Below are positions 27,541 through 34,820 of a DNA stretch of 64,000 bases, piece by piece. The translations under genes were made by a program, and so were the position numbers. The notes beneath the pieces are model-generated. The model was not told where the DNA came from and made no database searches. It saw nothing but the letters and a program-made list of their open reading frames with translations. The stretch covers positions 1 to 64,000 of the forward strand of contig JAPPNU010000026.1 in assembly GCA_028873695.1 (NCBI GenBank). Direction: 5' to 3'. The stretch's first letter is position 1; every line of letters starts with the position of its first letter. Origin of the DNA: Gemmatimonadota bacterium (lineage in GTDB: Bacteria; Latescibacterota; UBA2968; GCA-2709665).

Positions 27541-28644
27541 TCACCCAAGGGTCTGAATGTAAACTTGTTCCTGCTCCATGGCAATCCGGTCCCAGGAAAA
27601 GTTGGCGGCCCATGCCCTCCCGTTATCGCCAAGTTCCGCGCGCAGGCGGGAATCCTCGAGCAGGCGATTCATGGCGCCCGCCAGGGCTTCCGGGTCCTCC
27701 GCCGGCACCAGCAGGCCGGTCCGGTCCCGCCGGATGGCGTCGACGAGCCCTGGGATCTCCGTGCCGATCACCGCTTTCCCCGCGACGCCGGATTCGATCG
27801 CGGCGATGCCCCATCCTTCGAATCGGGAAGGCTGACAGGTGAACAACGCGCCGGCGTAGAGGTTCCATTTTTCCGCTTCCGAAACCGGCCCCGTGAGTTC
27901 CACGCGATCCGAAATGCCCAGGGAGCGGGAGACGGACATCAGTTCGTGCAGGCGAGCTTTCGTGCCCCGACCCGCAAGAACCAGGCGGACGTCTTGATGC
28001 GTTGGCTTCAGCGTGGCGAATGCCCGGAGCAGGACGTCGATGCCCTTGTTGTAGGTGTCCATGCGCCCGAAAAAGAGAATATAGTCCTCCTCGCGAGTTT
28101 CTGCCAACGCCGGGTGACGCACACCGTTGCATACCGTATGGACGGGTGTGTTCGGGCGCGCGCGCCTCTCCAGGTGACGGGCGGTACTCGGTGACACCGC
28201 GATGATCCGGCGGTGCAGCCGGGTGTGGAGGCCTTCGGCGGCGGCCGCCAGCAGGCCGATGCCGGGGTATTTCCGCGCGGCGTGTGCGGATATGGGATGG
28301 TGAAAGACCATCACCGAACGAGCCTGCCGGGATGGAAACGCGTAAACGGGCGAGAACGCGGAAAAGTCGTACACCCAGAGGTCGAAGGGCCACTTCGCCA
28401 ACGCACGCGACGCCAGCGCCGAGAAGCTCAGACGGCTGAACAGATAGTTCCGGCAGGTCCCCACCCTGCGGATGCGGACGCCGTCGCGGCGTTCCTCCCG
28501 GGCGGCGCCGGGAAAGTGACCCGTCAGGAGGGTGATCTCGTGCTTCCGGGCCAGGCGGCGGTTGATCTCCATGGCCCTGACCGCGCCGCCTCCTCCGCAC
28601 CAGGGGTTGTCCACGTCGTCGTAAATGGTGTGGAGGATTCTCAT
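27541..28644 (-). CDS. Glycosyltransferase family 4
   Basis: This 367-residue GT-B transferase has the N-terminal motif GGGGAVRAMEINRRLA (acceptor/loop), IAVSPSTARHLERRA in the linker and the donor-binding EX7E motif in FEGWGIAAIESGVAGK. The YILFFGRMDTYNKGIDVLLRAFATLK segment marks the start of the nucleotide domain. It likely adds a hexose to the lipid-linked oligosaccharide; the donor is unknown. It follows the HldE-like gene by 45 bp and is followed after 62 bp by the nucleotide-sugar genes, so it may belong to one long minus-strand transcript starting at hisG. Confidence 0.88.
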   Translation of the reverse strand: MRILHTIYDDVDNPWCGGGGAVRAMEINRRLARKHEITLLTGHFPGAAREERRDGVRIRRVGTCRNYLFSRLSFSALASRALAKWPFDLWVYDFSAFSPVYAFPSRQARSVMVFHHPISAHAARKYPGIGLLAAAAEGLHTRLHRRIIAVSPSTARHLERRARPNTPVHTVCNGVRHPALAETREEDYILFFGRMDTYNKGIDVLLRAFATLKPTHQDVRLVLAGRGTKARLHELMSVSRSLGISDRVELTGPVSEAEKWNLYAGALFTCQPSRFEGWGIAAIESGVAGKAVIGTEIPGLVDAIRRDRTGLLVPAEDPEALAGAMNRLLEDSRLRAELGDNGRAWAANFSWDRIAMEQEQVYIQTLG

Positions 28645-28689
28645 AATTCGGGGAGAGGGAAGAGATAATACGGGAGAGGATCGGTATCC

Positions 28690-29220
28690 TTACTTCACAC
28701 GCTCAATGATGCGTTCGATGACGGCGCTTGTCGAGGTGTTGAACCGCGTTGAAACCGTGGCTACACGGCCTCCCGCGCGTTCGACGACCTCGCGGGCGAC
28801 GATCTGGTCCGGCGAATAGTCCCCGCCCTTGACGAGGACGTCAGGCAGCAGGTCTCGCAGGATATCGTGCGGTGTGTCTTCCTCGAACACGCAGATATAG
28901 TCGACGGCTTCCAGGCCGGCCAGCACGCCGATCCGTTCCTCAATCGACAGAATCGGGCGGCCTCTGCCCTTGATGCGCCGGACGGAGTCGTCGCTGTTGA
29001 GCGCCACGAGGAGCGCGTCGCCCAGGGCGCGCGCCTGTTGAAGAAAAGCCACGTGGCCGGGATGGATCAGGTCGAAGCAGCCGTTGGTGAAGACCAGCCT
29101 TGCGCCGGTTCGCGCGAGACGCTGCCGCACCTTTCTGGCCCGGTCCGGTGAAAGGACCTTGCCGCCTTCGGCGCCGGGATCGATTCCCGGGCTCACGCGC
29201 GGCGCTTTATCGGGAGTCAT
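28690..29220 (-). CDS. HldE C-terminal-type (RfaE2) adenylyltransferase
   Basis: This 176-residue nucleotidyltransferase of the cytidylyltransferase-like (HIGH) fold has FTNGCFDLIHPGHVAFLQQA at about residues 50-69, with the H-x-G-H loop, and the closing motif of the family, STRFNTSTSAVIERI, near the C-terminus. It matches the stand-alone RfaE domain II that makes ADP-D-glycero-beta-D-manno-heptose from heptose 1-phosphate. The sugar kinase half of HldE is not fused here. The start at 29220 is chosen because the family homology begins after it; the frame is open to 29307. It lies 32 bp after hisB and before GT4. Confidence 0.88.
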   Translation of the reverse strand: MTPDKAPRVSPGIDPGAEGGKVLSPDRARKVRQRLARTGARLVFTNGCFDLIHPGHVAFLQQARALGDALLVALNSDDSVRRIKGRGRPILSIEERIGVLAGLEAVDYICVFEEDTPHDILRDLLPDVLVKGGDYSPDQIVAREVVERAGGRVATVSTRFNTSTSAVIERIIERVK

Positions 29221-29252
29221 GTTGAACCCGATGCGGAATGAAGTGCGGGCTG

Positions 29253-29846
29253 CTACAAAACGCCCTTGGTGGAGGGAATCCCCACGACGCCGGGGTCCTG
29301 TCCGCATGCCTGCCGGAGCGCCCGGCCGGCTGCCTTGAAAATCGCTTCGGTGGCGTGGTGGGCGTTTGTCCCGCGAATCAGGTCGATGTGTGCGTTCAGG
29401 CGCCCGTGGTCCGCGAGCGACCGGAAGAACTCCGGGCTCATCGCCGTGGGGTACGCGCCCACCATCTCGTCGGGCAGGTCGGCGTTGTAGACCAGGAACG
29501 GACGGCCCGAGAGGTCGACGGCCGCGCGCGCGAGGGCTTCGTCCATAGGCACGAAACTGTGTCCGAAGCGTGTGATACCGGCCTTGTCGCCCAGCGCATC
29601 GGAAAATGCCCTGCCCAGACAGATGCCCACGTCTTCCACCGTGTGGTGCGCGTCCACGTCCAGGTCGCCCCGGCAGGTCACGTCCAGGTCGAATGCCCCG
29701 TGCCTGGCGAACGCGTTGAGCATATGGTCGAAAAAACCGATGCCCGTTTCGAGCCGGCAGTCTCCCGACCCGTCCAGGTTCAGCGTGAGGTCGATATCGG
29801 TTTCCGAGGTCTTGCGTTGTATGCGGGCGGTGCGAAGGACCGGCAT
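29253..29846 (-). CDS. hisB: Imidazoleglycerol-phosphate dehydratase
   Basis: This 197-residue single-domain HisB catalyses the Mn-dependent dehydration of imidazoleglycerol phosphate in histidine synthesis. The two half-domains each carry the metal-binding signatures: GIGFFDHMLNAFARHG with DAHHTVEDVGICLG, and the second set ending NAHHATEAIFKAAGRAL. There is no fused histidinol-phosphatase domain, unlike the enterobacterial form. AGGA and AGG precede the start. It lies behind hisC after a 94-bp spacer with ATCCTG repeats. Confidence 0.97.
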   Translation of the reverse strand: MPVLRTARIQRKTSETDIDLTLNLDGSGDCRLETGIGFFDHMLNAFARHGAFDLDVTCRGDLDVDAHHTVEDVGICLGRAFSDALGDKAGITRFGHSFVPMDEALARAAVDLSGRPFLVYNADLPDEMVGAYPTAMSPEFFRSLADHGRLNAHIDLIRGTNAHHATEAIFKAAGRALRQACGQDPGVVGIPSTKGVL

Positions 29847-29871
29847 GGGGGTCTACCTTTCCTGAATTTGG

Positions 29872-29920
29872 CTTCTAATCCTGCCTGATCCTGGTAATCC
29901 TGCTCATCCTGTCCATCCAT
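29872..29920. repeat. ATCCTG short tandem-like repeat between hisC and hisB
   Basis: Five ATCCTG or ATCC words occur at 9-10-bp spacing in the 94-bp spacer (AATCCTGCCTGATCCTGG followed by TAATCCTGCTCATCCTG). A reverse-strand piece (ATTACCAGGAT) recurs at 23673-23683. Such sequences are known as dispersed repeats in several environmental bacterial phyla. Confidence 0.7.
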
Positions 29921-29940
29921 GTAAGTTTGTGTTCTGTGGA

Positions 29941-31029
29941 CTATTCAGGCTGTACGAACGAATCATTGAGCGTCCCCTCGAGCGCGTTCAGAAAGAGGGT
30001 GTTTTCCCCGGCCCTGCCGATACTCACCCGCAGGGCGTTCTCAAGGAGAGGATACGAGGTGACGTTGCGGATGAGGATGCCCCTTTCGATAAGCCCGTTG
30101 AAGACCCGGGCGGGGTCGCTGACTTCGAAGAGGATGAAGTTCGCATGCGACGGCCGGGGGCGGACGCCGTCCATTTTCCGGAGGGCACTGAACACCCGCT
30201 CTCGTTCGTCCCGGATCGTCCTGACGCGTTCCCGGATCAGGCGCTCGTGTTTCAGAATGTGCAGCGCCGCCGAATGGGAGAAGAGGTTGATGTCGAACGG
30301 CACTTTGGCTTTGAGGACCTCCCGGGCGATTTCGGGATGCGCCATCAGGTAGCCGATGCGGATACCCGCCGCGCCGAGGGCTTTTGAAAAGGTCTTCAAC
30401 ACGATGAGATTGGGATATTCCCCGAGCAGGTCGCGCGCCGTCTCATCGCTGAATTCCGCATAGGCCTCGTCCACCATCACCAGCGCGTCGGTTTGTTCGA
30501 GCAGGGCTTTCAGGTCCGTATTGGAAACGACGCAGCCGGTCGGGTTGTTGGGGGAGCCGAAGACGACCATGTTGGCCGATTCCCGCCGGACGGCTTCCCG
30601 GATACCGGGCAGGTCGAAGGTGAAGTCCGCGGTGAGGTCCACCGGAACCACGCGACCGCCGAAGAAGCCGGCGTAGAGGCCGTACAGCGAAAAACTGGGC
30701 GACGGGATGACCACCGGCGCGCCCGGGCAGGTGCTGACGGCCAGAACGAGCTGTACGAGGGTGTTGGAGCCGTTGCATACGATCAGCGCGTCAGGACGCC
30801 AGCCGGCGAAGTCGGCCAGGGCTTCAACCAGGTCCATCTCCATCGGCTGGGGATAGCGGAACCAGGGCCGCTTCCGGACGTCCGCCAGGATCTCGTTCTT
30901 GAGATCGTCCGGAACGTCGAACGGGCTTTCATTCTGATTCAGTTTTACCGGGCAGTCGTAGTGCGTCAGGTGGTACCCGTCCGCGGACCGGATTTCCGGC
31001 CTGATGCGTTTCAGGGGCGGATCGATCAT
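29941..31029 (-). CDS. hisC: Histidinol-phosphate aminotransferase
   Basis: This 362-residue PLP enzyme of aminotransferase fold type I contains NQNESPFD near the N-terminus, PNNPTGCVVS around residue 170, VDEAYAEF, and the PLP-binding lysine in VLKTFSKALGAAGIRIGY. It converts imidazole-acetol phosphate and glutamate to histidinol phosphate and 2-oxoglutarate. The frame is open to 31401, but HisC homology starts right after the ATG at 31029. The 89 bp between hisC and hisD hold nothing recognisable. It lies in the block hisG-hisD-hisC-hisB. Confidence 0.95.
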   Translation of the reverse strand: MIDPPLKRIRPEIRSADGYHLTHYDCPVKLNQNESPFDVPDDLKNEILADVRKRPWFRYPQPMEMDLVEALADFAGWRPDALIVCNGSNTLVQLVLAVSTCPGAPVVIPSPSFSLYGLYAGFFGGRVVPVDLTADFTFDLPGIREAVRRESANMVVFGSPNNPTGCVVSNTDLKALLEQTDALVMVDEAYAEFSDETARDLLGEYPNLIVLKTFSKALGAAGIRIGYLMAHPEIAREVLKAKVPFDINLFSHSAALHILKHERLIRERVRTIRDERERVFSALRKMDGVRPRPSHANFILFEVSDPARVFNGLIERGILIRNVTSYPLLENALRVSIGRAGENTLFLNALEGTLNDSFVQPE

Positions 31030-31118
31030 CGGAGACGATCCAAAATGAGAACGCCGCGCCCGCATTGTCGCCGGCGTGCGACGGTGGCGCGGGCGGGCGG
31101 CTGCGGATGGCGCCGGCG

Positions 31119-32414
31119 CTATTCCTGCCGGACACGGATGGCGTTGGCGTGCGCGTCCAGTCCCTCGGCTTCCGCCAGGGCGATAATATCGCCGGCCGTC
31201 TTCTTCAAACGGCGGTCCGTGTAGGAGACGATACTCGAGCTTTTCAAAAAGGTATCCACGCCCACCGGCGAGGCGAACCGCGCGGCGCCGGCGGTGGGCA
31301 GAATGTGGTTCACGCCGGCGTAATAGTCGCCGACGGGTTCGGACGAGGCCGCGCCCAGAAAGACCGCGCCCGCGTTTCTGACCTCGTTCAGACGGGACCA
31401 CGGGTCGCGCACCAGGAGTTCGACGTGTTCCGGGGCGATACGGTTCGCCAGCCGGATGCCTTCGTCCAGGTCCCTGACCACCACAACCGCGCCGAAGTTG
31501 CGAAGGGCTTTGCGGACGGCGTCGCGGCGGTCCAGGCGGGCGGCCTGCCGCTCGACCTCGTCGGCGACCTCACCCGCGAGGGCTGAACTGGGCGTGATAC
31601 ACACGACGGCTTCGAAGCCGCTTCCATGTTCGGCCTGCGACAGCAGGTCGGCGGCGACGTACCTGGGGTTTGCCTCCTCGTCGGCCAGTACGACGATTTC
31701 GCTGGGGCCGGCGACCATGTCGACGTCGACGGTTCCGAAGACCAGTTTCTTGGCGATCTGCACGGACGGGTGGCCTGGGCCCACGAGTTTGTCCACGCCC
31801 GGGATGGAGGCGGTGCCGAAGGCCAGGGCGGCAACGGCCTGCGCGCCGAAAACCCTGTAGATTTCGTCAACGCCCACCACGTGGGCGGCCGCCAGTACGG
31901 CCGGATGCACGGAGCCGTCCGGTCGCGGCGGCGTGGCCATGCAGAGGCGCGTCACGCCTGCGATGCGGGCCGGAATGGCGGCCATCAGCAGCGTTGAGAA
32001 AAGCGGGGCGCTGGCGCCGGGAATGAGCATGCCAACCCGCTCGATGGGGAGTACCCGCCTGCCGAGTACGACGCCGTCGCCGTCTTCGATGAACCACGAG
32101 GTCTGTTTCTGTGCGCCGTGAAACCGCCGGATGTTCTCCGCCGCGGCCCTGATGGTTCGGATCAGGTCCGGGTCCGTTTCCCGGTACGCGGCGTGGACGT
32201 CCGATTCAGGCACGCGCATCCCGGACGCCGTGAGATCCACGCCGTCCAGTCTGCGGGTATATTCCAGGACCGCGTCGTCGCCGCGTACCCGCACGGCGTT
32301 GACGATTTCCTGAGCGGAGGCCAGCAGGTCCGGCTCGAAATCTGTGGTCCGCGAAAGAATGGCGCTGAGTCTGGGGGGCGGGTTCTCCTGATCGTAGGTG
32401 ACAACGTCGATCAT
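31119..32414 (-). CDS. hisD: Histidinol dehydrogenase
   Basis: This 431-residue zinc enzyme performs the last two oxidations of histidine synthesis (histidinol to histidine with 2 NAD+). Family segments are complete: GHPSVQIAKKLVFGTVDVDMVAGPSEI split around the NAD-binding region, HGSGFEAVV, and the C-terminal zinc and catalytic segment with PEHVELL and NHILPTAGAARF. Its ATG overlaps the hisG stop as ATGA, showing translational coupling. Length is as usual for HisD. Confidence 0.97.
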   Translation of the reverse strand: MIDVVTYDQENPPPRLSAILSRTTDFEPDLLASAQEIVNAVRVRGDDAVLEYTRRLDGVDLTASGMRVPESDVHAAYRETDPDLIRTIRAAAENIRRFHGAQKQTSWFIEDGDGVVLGRRVLPIERVGMLIPGASAPLFSTLLMAAIPARIAGVTRLCMATPPRPDGSVHPAVLAAAHVVGVDEIYRVFGAQAVAALAFGTASIPGVDKLVGPGHPSVQIAKKLVFGTVDVDMVAGPSEIVVLADEEANPRYVAADLLSQAEHGSGFEAVVCITPSSALAGEVADEVERQAARLDRRDAVRKALRNFGAVVVVRDLDEGIRLANRIAPEHVELLVRDPWSRLNEVRNAGAVFLGAASSEPVGDYYAGVNHILPTAGAARFASPVGVDTFLKSSSIVSYTDRRLKKTAGDIIALAEAEGLDAHANAIRVRQE

Positions 32415-33334
32415 CAGTATATCACTTTGTTCAATGGATATTCAATGATGCCCTCGGCGCCATAGTTTTTCAGCAGGGGCACGGTGTCGCGCACAACCCG
32501 TTCGTCAACGACGACCTCCACCGCCACCCAGTCGCCGTCGAGCAGGTTGGAAATGGTGGGGTTGTTCAGTGCGGGAAGCAGGCCCACAACCGCATCCAGA
32601 TCTTTCCGCCTGACGTTCATCTTCAGGCCCACCTTGTCTTCAGCCTGGAAGGCGCCCACGAGCAGCGTGGCGATATTCCGGGCTTTCTCCCGTTTCCACG
32701 GGTCGTCCCACGCGCTTCTGTTGGCGACGAAGCGCGGGGTGGTCTCGAGCAGGTCTTCCACGATCCGGAGTTTGTTGGCGCGGATCGAAGACCCGGTTTC
32801 CGTGAGTTCCACAATGGCGTCCACCAGACCGGGCACGAAACCACCGCCGTCATCAGCCTGCGCCGGCGCGCCCGCCGCCCGGACCTTGGCCTCCGTGGAC
32901 CCCCAGGAGAACTCCACTTCCGCCTGTACGCCCCGCGCGTCCAGGAACTTCCTGGTGACATTGACCAGTTCCGTTGCGATACGCCCGCCCTGCAGATCCT
33001 CCACTGTGCGGACCGGGGACGCTTCCGGCACGGCGATAACCCAGCGCGCGGGCTGTGCGGTGGATTTGCTGTACGGCAGTTCCGCGACCTCGACGACGTC
33101 GGCGTCGTTTTCCAGGATCCAGTCCTTGCCCGTAAGGCCCACGTCGAGTACGCCCCGTTCCACGTAATGGGCGATCTCCTGTGCGCGAAGGAACAGGCCC
33201 TCCAGGTCCGGATCGTCTATGGACGGGACGTAGGACCTGTGGTTGGCGCGAATCCGGTAGCCTGCGTTCGCGAACAGATCGAGCGTGGACTCCTGAAGGC
33301 TGCCCGACGGCAGTGCGATTCTCAAAACCGCCAT
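32414..33334 (-). CDS. hisG: ATP phosphoribosyltransferase, long (HisG_L) form
   Basis: This 306-residue enzyme commits PRPP and ATP to histidine synthesis. Residues 1-225 form the catalytic core (LRIALPSGSL; DVGLTGKDWI; PRPP loop region with ELVNVTRKFL). The C-terminal ~75 residues (VGLKMNVRRKDLDAVVGLLP) are the ACT-like regulatory domain of the long form, which is feedback-inhibited by histidine and does not need HisZ. The frame stays open to 33745, but homology begins at the ATG at 33334. It is the first gene of the his block and perhaps of a longer transcript that runs into the glycan genes. Confidence 0.96.
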   Translation of the reverse strand: MAVLRIALPSGSLQESTLDLFANAGYRIRANHRSYVPSIDDPDLEGLFLRAQEIAHYVERGVLDVGLTGKDWILENDADVVEVAELPYSKSTAQPARWVIAVPEASPVRTVEDLQGGRIATELVNVTRKFLDARGVQAEVEFSWGSTEAKVRAAGAPAQADDGGGFVPGLVDAIVELTETGSSIRANKLRIVEDLLETTPRFVANRSAWDDPWKREKARNIATLLVGAFQAEDKVGLKMNVRRKDLDAVVGLLPALNNPTISNLLDGDWVAVEVVVDERVVRDTVPLLKNYGAEGIIEYPLNKVIY

Positions 33335-33350
33335 TGAAGATTCCCCTGCG

Positions 33351-33421
33351 GCGGGGATATCTGCGGCCCCGCCCGTGTGAAGGACGGTCTCAAAATTCAC
33401 ACAATCCATCATACTTGTCAA
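33351..33421 (-). promoter_or_regulatory. Candidate hisG promoter and leader hairpin
   Basis: On the minus strand TTGACA (33421-33416) precedes a weak TGAATT (33399-33394) with a 16-bp spacer. The predicted leader contains a GC hairpin, GCGGGG/CCCCGC at 33372-33367 and 33356-33351. No histidine-rich leader peptide was found. The -10 match is poor, so this is tentative. Confidence 0.35.
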
Positions 33422-33454
33422 CATAAACCTATCCCAAACACGCGACGAAAGGCC

Positions 33455-34037
33455 CGCGTGACCGGCGGCCGGGCGCCCACAAGGGACGCCCCTACAAGGC
33501 GGTAACGAGCGAATCAGGGACGTAGGCGCTTTGATCTCGCGCCGGCATCGTGGAGCACGCATCGCCGATAGATTCGTCCAAGTCATATCGCTCGCATTCA
33601 GATAGACATTCGGTTGGCTGACGCGATACCACTCCGGAGCACTCCCGGAGCAGGGCGCGTTGTCCCGTCCCGCTCCGATTATCGGTATCCTCCGGGGCTG
33701 GCAGGACACCGTATCAGGTGAGTACCGTGAGGGTATTCGCGCCATGCATAAGGCAGGCCCCGCGCCCAGCGGCGACTATTCCAAGGGCGGTTAGACGGTA
33801 GAGGTGAGCCGTTAGAAGAAATCCTTGCCCGATACTTTATTCCTTCTTGCCTTCGGCACGAGAAGAAACCTCGCAAGGCGGGTACTCTCTCCCCTCTCCC
33901 GTCTTCCGTCTCCCCGCTTTTTAGGAACACGCCGTAGGCAGGGAATTTGGGGAGAAGTGGATTTTGAATTTGGACTTCGCTCTTGCCTTCCGCTTTTAGC
34001 TGACAGCTGTAAACTGATAGCTGACAGCTTTGTCTGA
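33455..34037. repeat. Composite repeat island C-hairpin/E/B/A upstream of hisG
   Basis: The 865-bp gap between hisG and the phosphodiesterase gene is mostly repeats. An inverted C hairpin variant (33463-33497, ACAAGGGACGCCCCTACAAG), E copy 1 (33593-33790, with GGAGCAGGGCGCGTTGT and TAAGGCAGGCCCCGCGCCCA), B copy 2 (33787-33920) and A copy 2 (33921-34037, ending in AGCTGACAGCTG-type words) follow one another without gaps. Nothing else is seen in 34038-34199. Confidence 0.85.
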
Positions 34038-34199
34038 AGGGGCGGGTGGAGTGGTCCCTCCGGTTGACAAAACCGCCGCAGAGGCGTAAGTTTGTCTTGA
34101 ATTCAGCAGGCGCCCGCGGGCGGGACAGAACACGGATTTCATCTCCTTTCCTGAACAGAAATCCTGTATTCGAAAACCACAAACGAACGGATGGTCGCC

Positions 34200-34694
34200 A
34201 TGGCACACGCGCATCTGGTGGGACTGATCGCCGACACGCACGACAACAAGGCTTCCGTGGAGAAGGCGACGGCAGTGTTCAACGAGCGGGACGTCGGGCT
34301 GGTGGTGCACGCCGGGGACTATATCGCGCCCTTCAACGCCAAATGGATGGCCGGCATGAGCGCCCCCATGGTCGGTGTTTTCGGCAATAACGACGGCGAG
34401 CGCTTCGGGCTTCGCGCCCAGTTCGAATCGCTGGGCGCCATACACCGCGCGCCGTACGCATTCGCGCACGAGGGCAGGCGGCTGCTGGTTCTTCACGAAC
34501 CCGACGAGGTGGACGCGCTGGCGGCAAGCGGCGCTTATGACGTGATCGTCTACGGTCATACCCACGAGATCGACGTGCGCACCGGCGGGACGCTGGTCGT
34601 CAATCCCGGGGAGGCCGGCGGCTGGGTGACCGGCCGGTCCACGGTAGGGCTGCTGGATCTGCAGCGCCTTCACGTCGAGATTCTGGACCTCTGA
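34200..34694 (+). CDS. YfcE/MJ0936-type metallophosphodiesterase
   Basis: This 164-residue calcineurin-like phosphoesterase has the metal-binding motifs in order: GLIADTHDN (D-x-H), VVHAGDYI (GD), FGNNDGE (GNND), LLVLHEPDE (the usual GH replaced by LH), and VIVYGHTHEIDV (GHTH). Size and motif spacing match the YfcE/MJ0936 group, which hydrolyses phosphodiesters such as bis-pNPP and perhaps 2',3'-cyclic nucleotides in vitro; the in vivo substrate is unknown. The start could be the ATG at 34191 or at 34200; GGATGG lies 6 bases before the latter. It is followed by uvrC after 126 bp. Confidence 0.85.
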   Translation: MAHAHLVGLIADTHDNKASVEKATAVFNERDVGLVVHAGDYIAPFNAKWMAGMSAPMVGVFGNNDGERFGLRAQFESLGAIHRAPYAFAHEGRRLLVLHEPDEVDALAASGAYDVIVYGHTHEIDVRTGGTLVVNPGEAGGWVTGRSTVGLLDLQRLHVEILDL

Positions 34695-34820
34695 CCGCGT
34701 TTCACACCGGTCCCGTCTGTGTCTTTTGTGCTTTTTGTGGTCAATTGGACCGTTGTCTTTTCTCGGATTGAGGTTAACCGCGGGACGGCGGCGCAGGCTT
34801 CCTCGAACAAGGTTTGGAAG

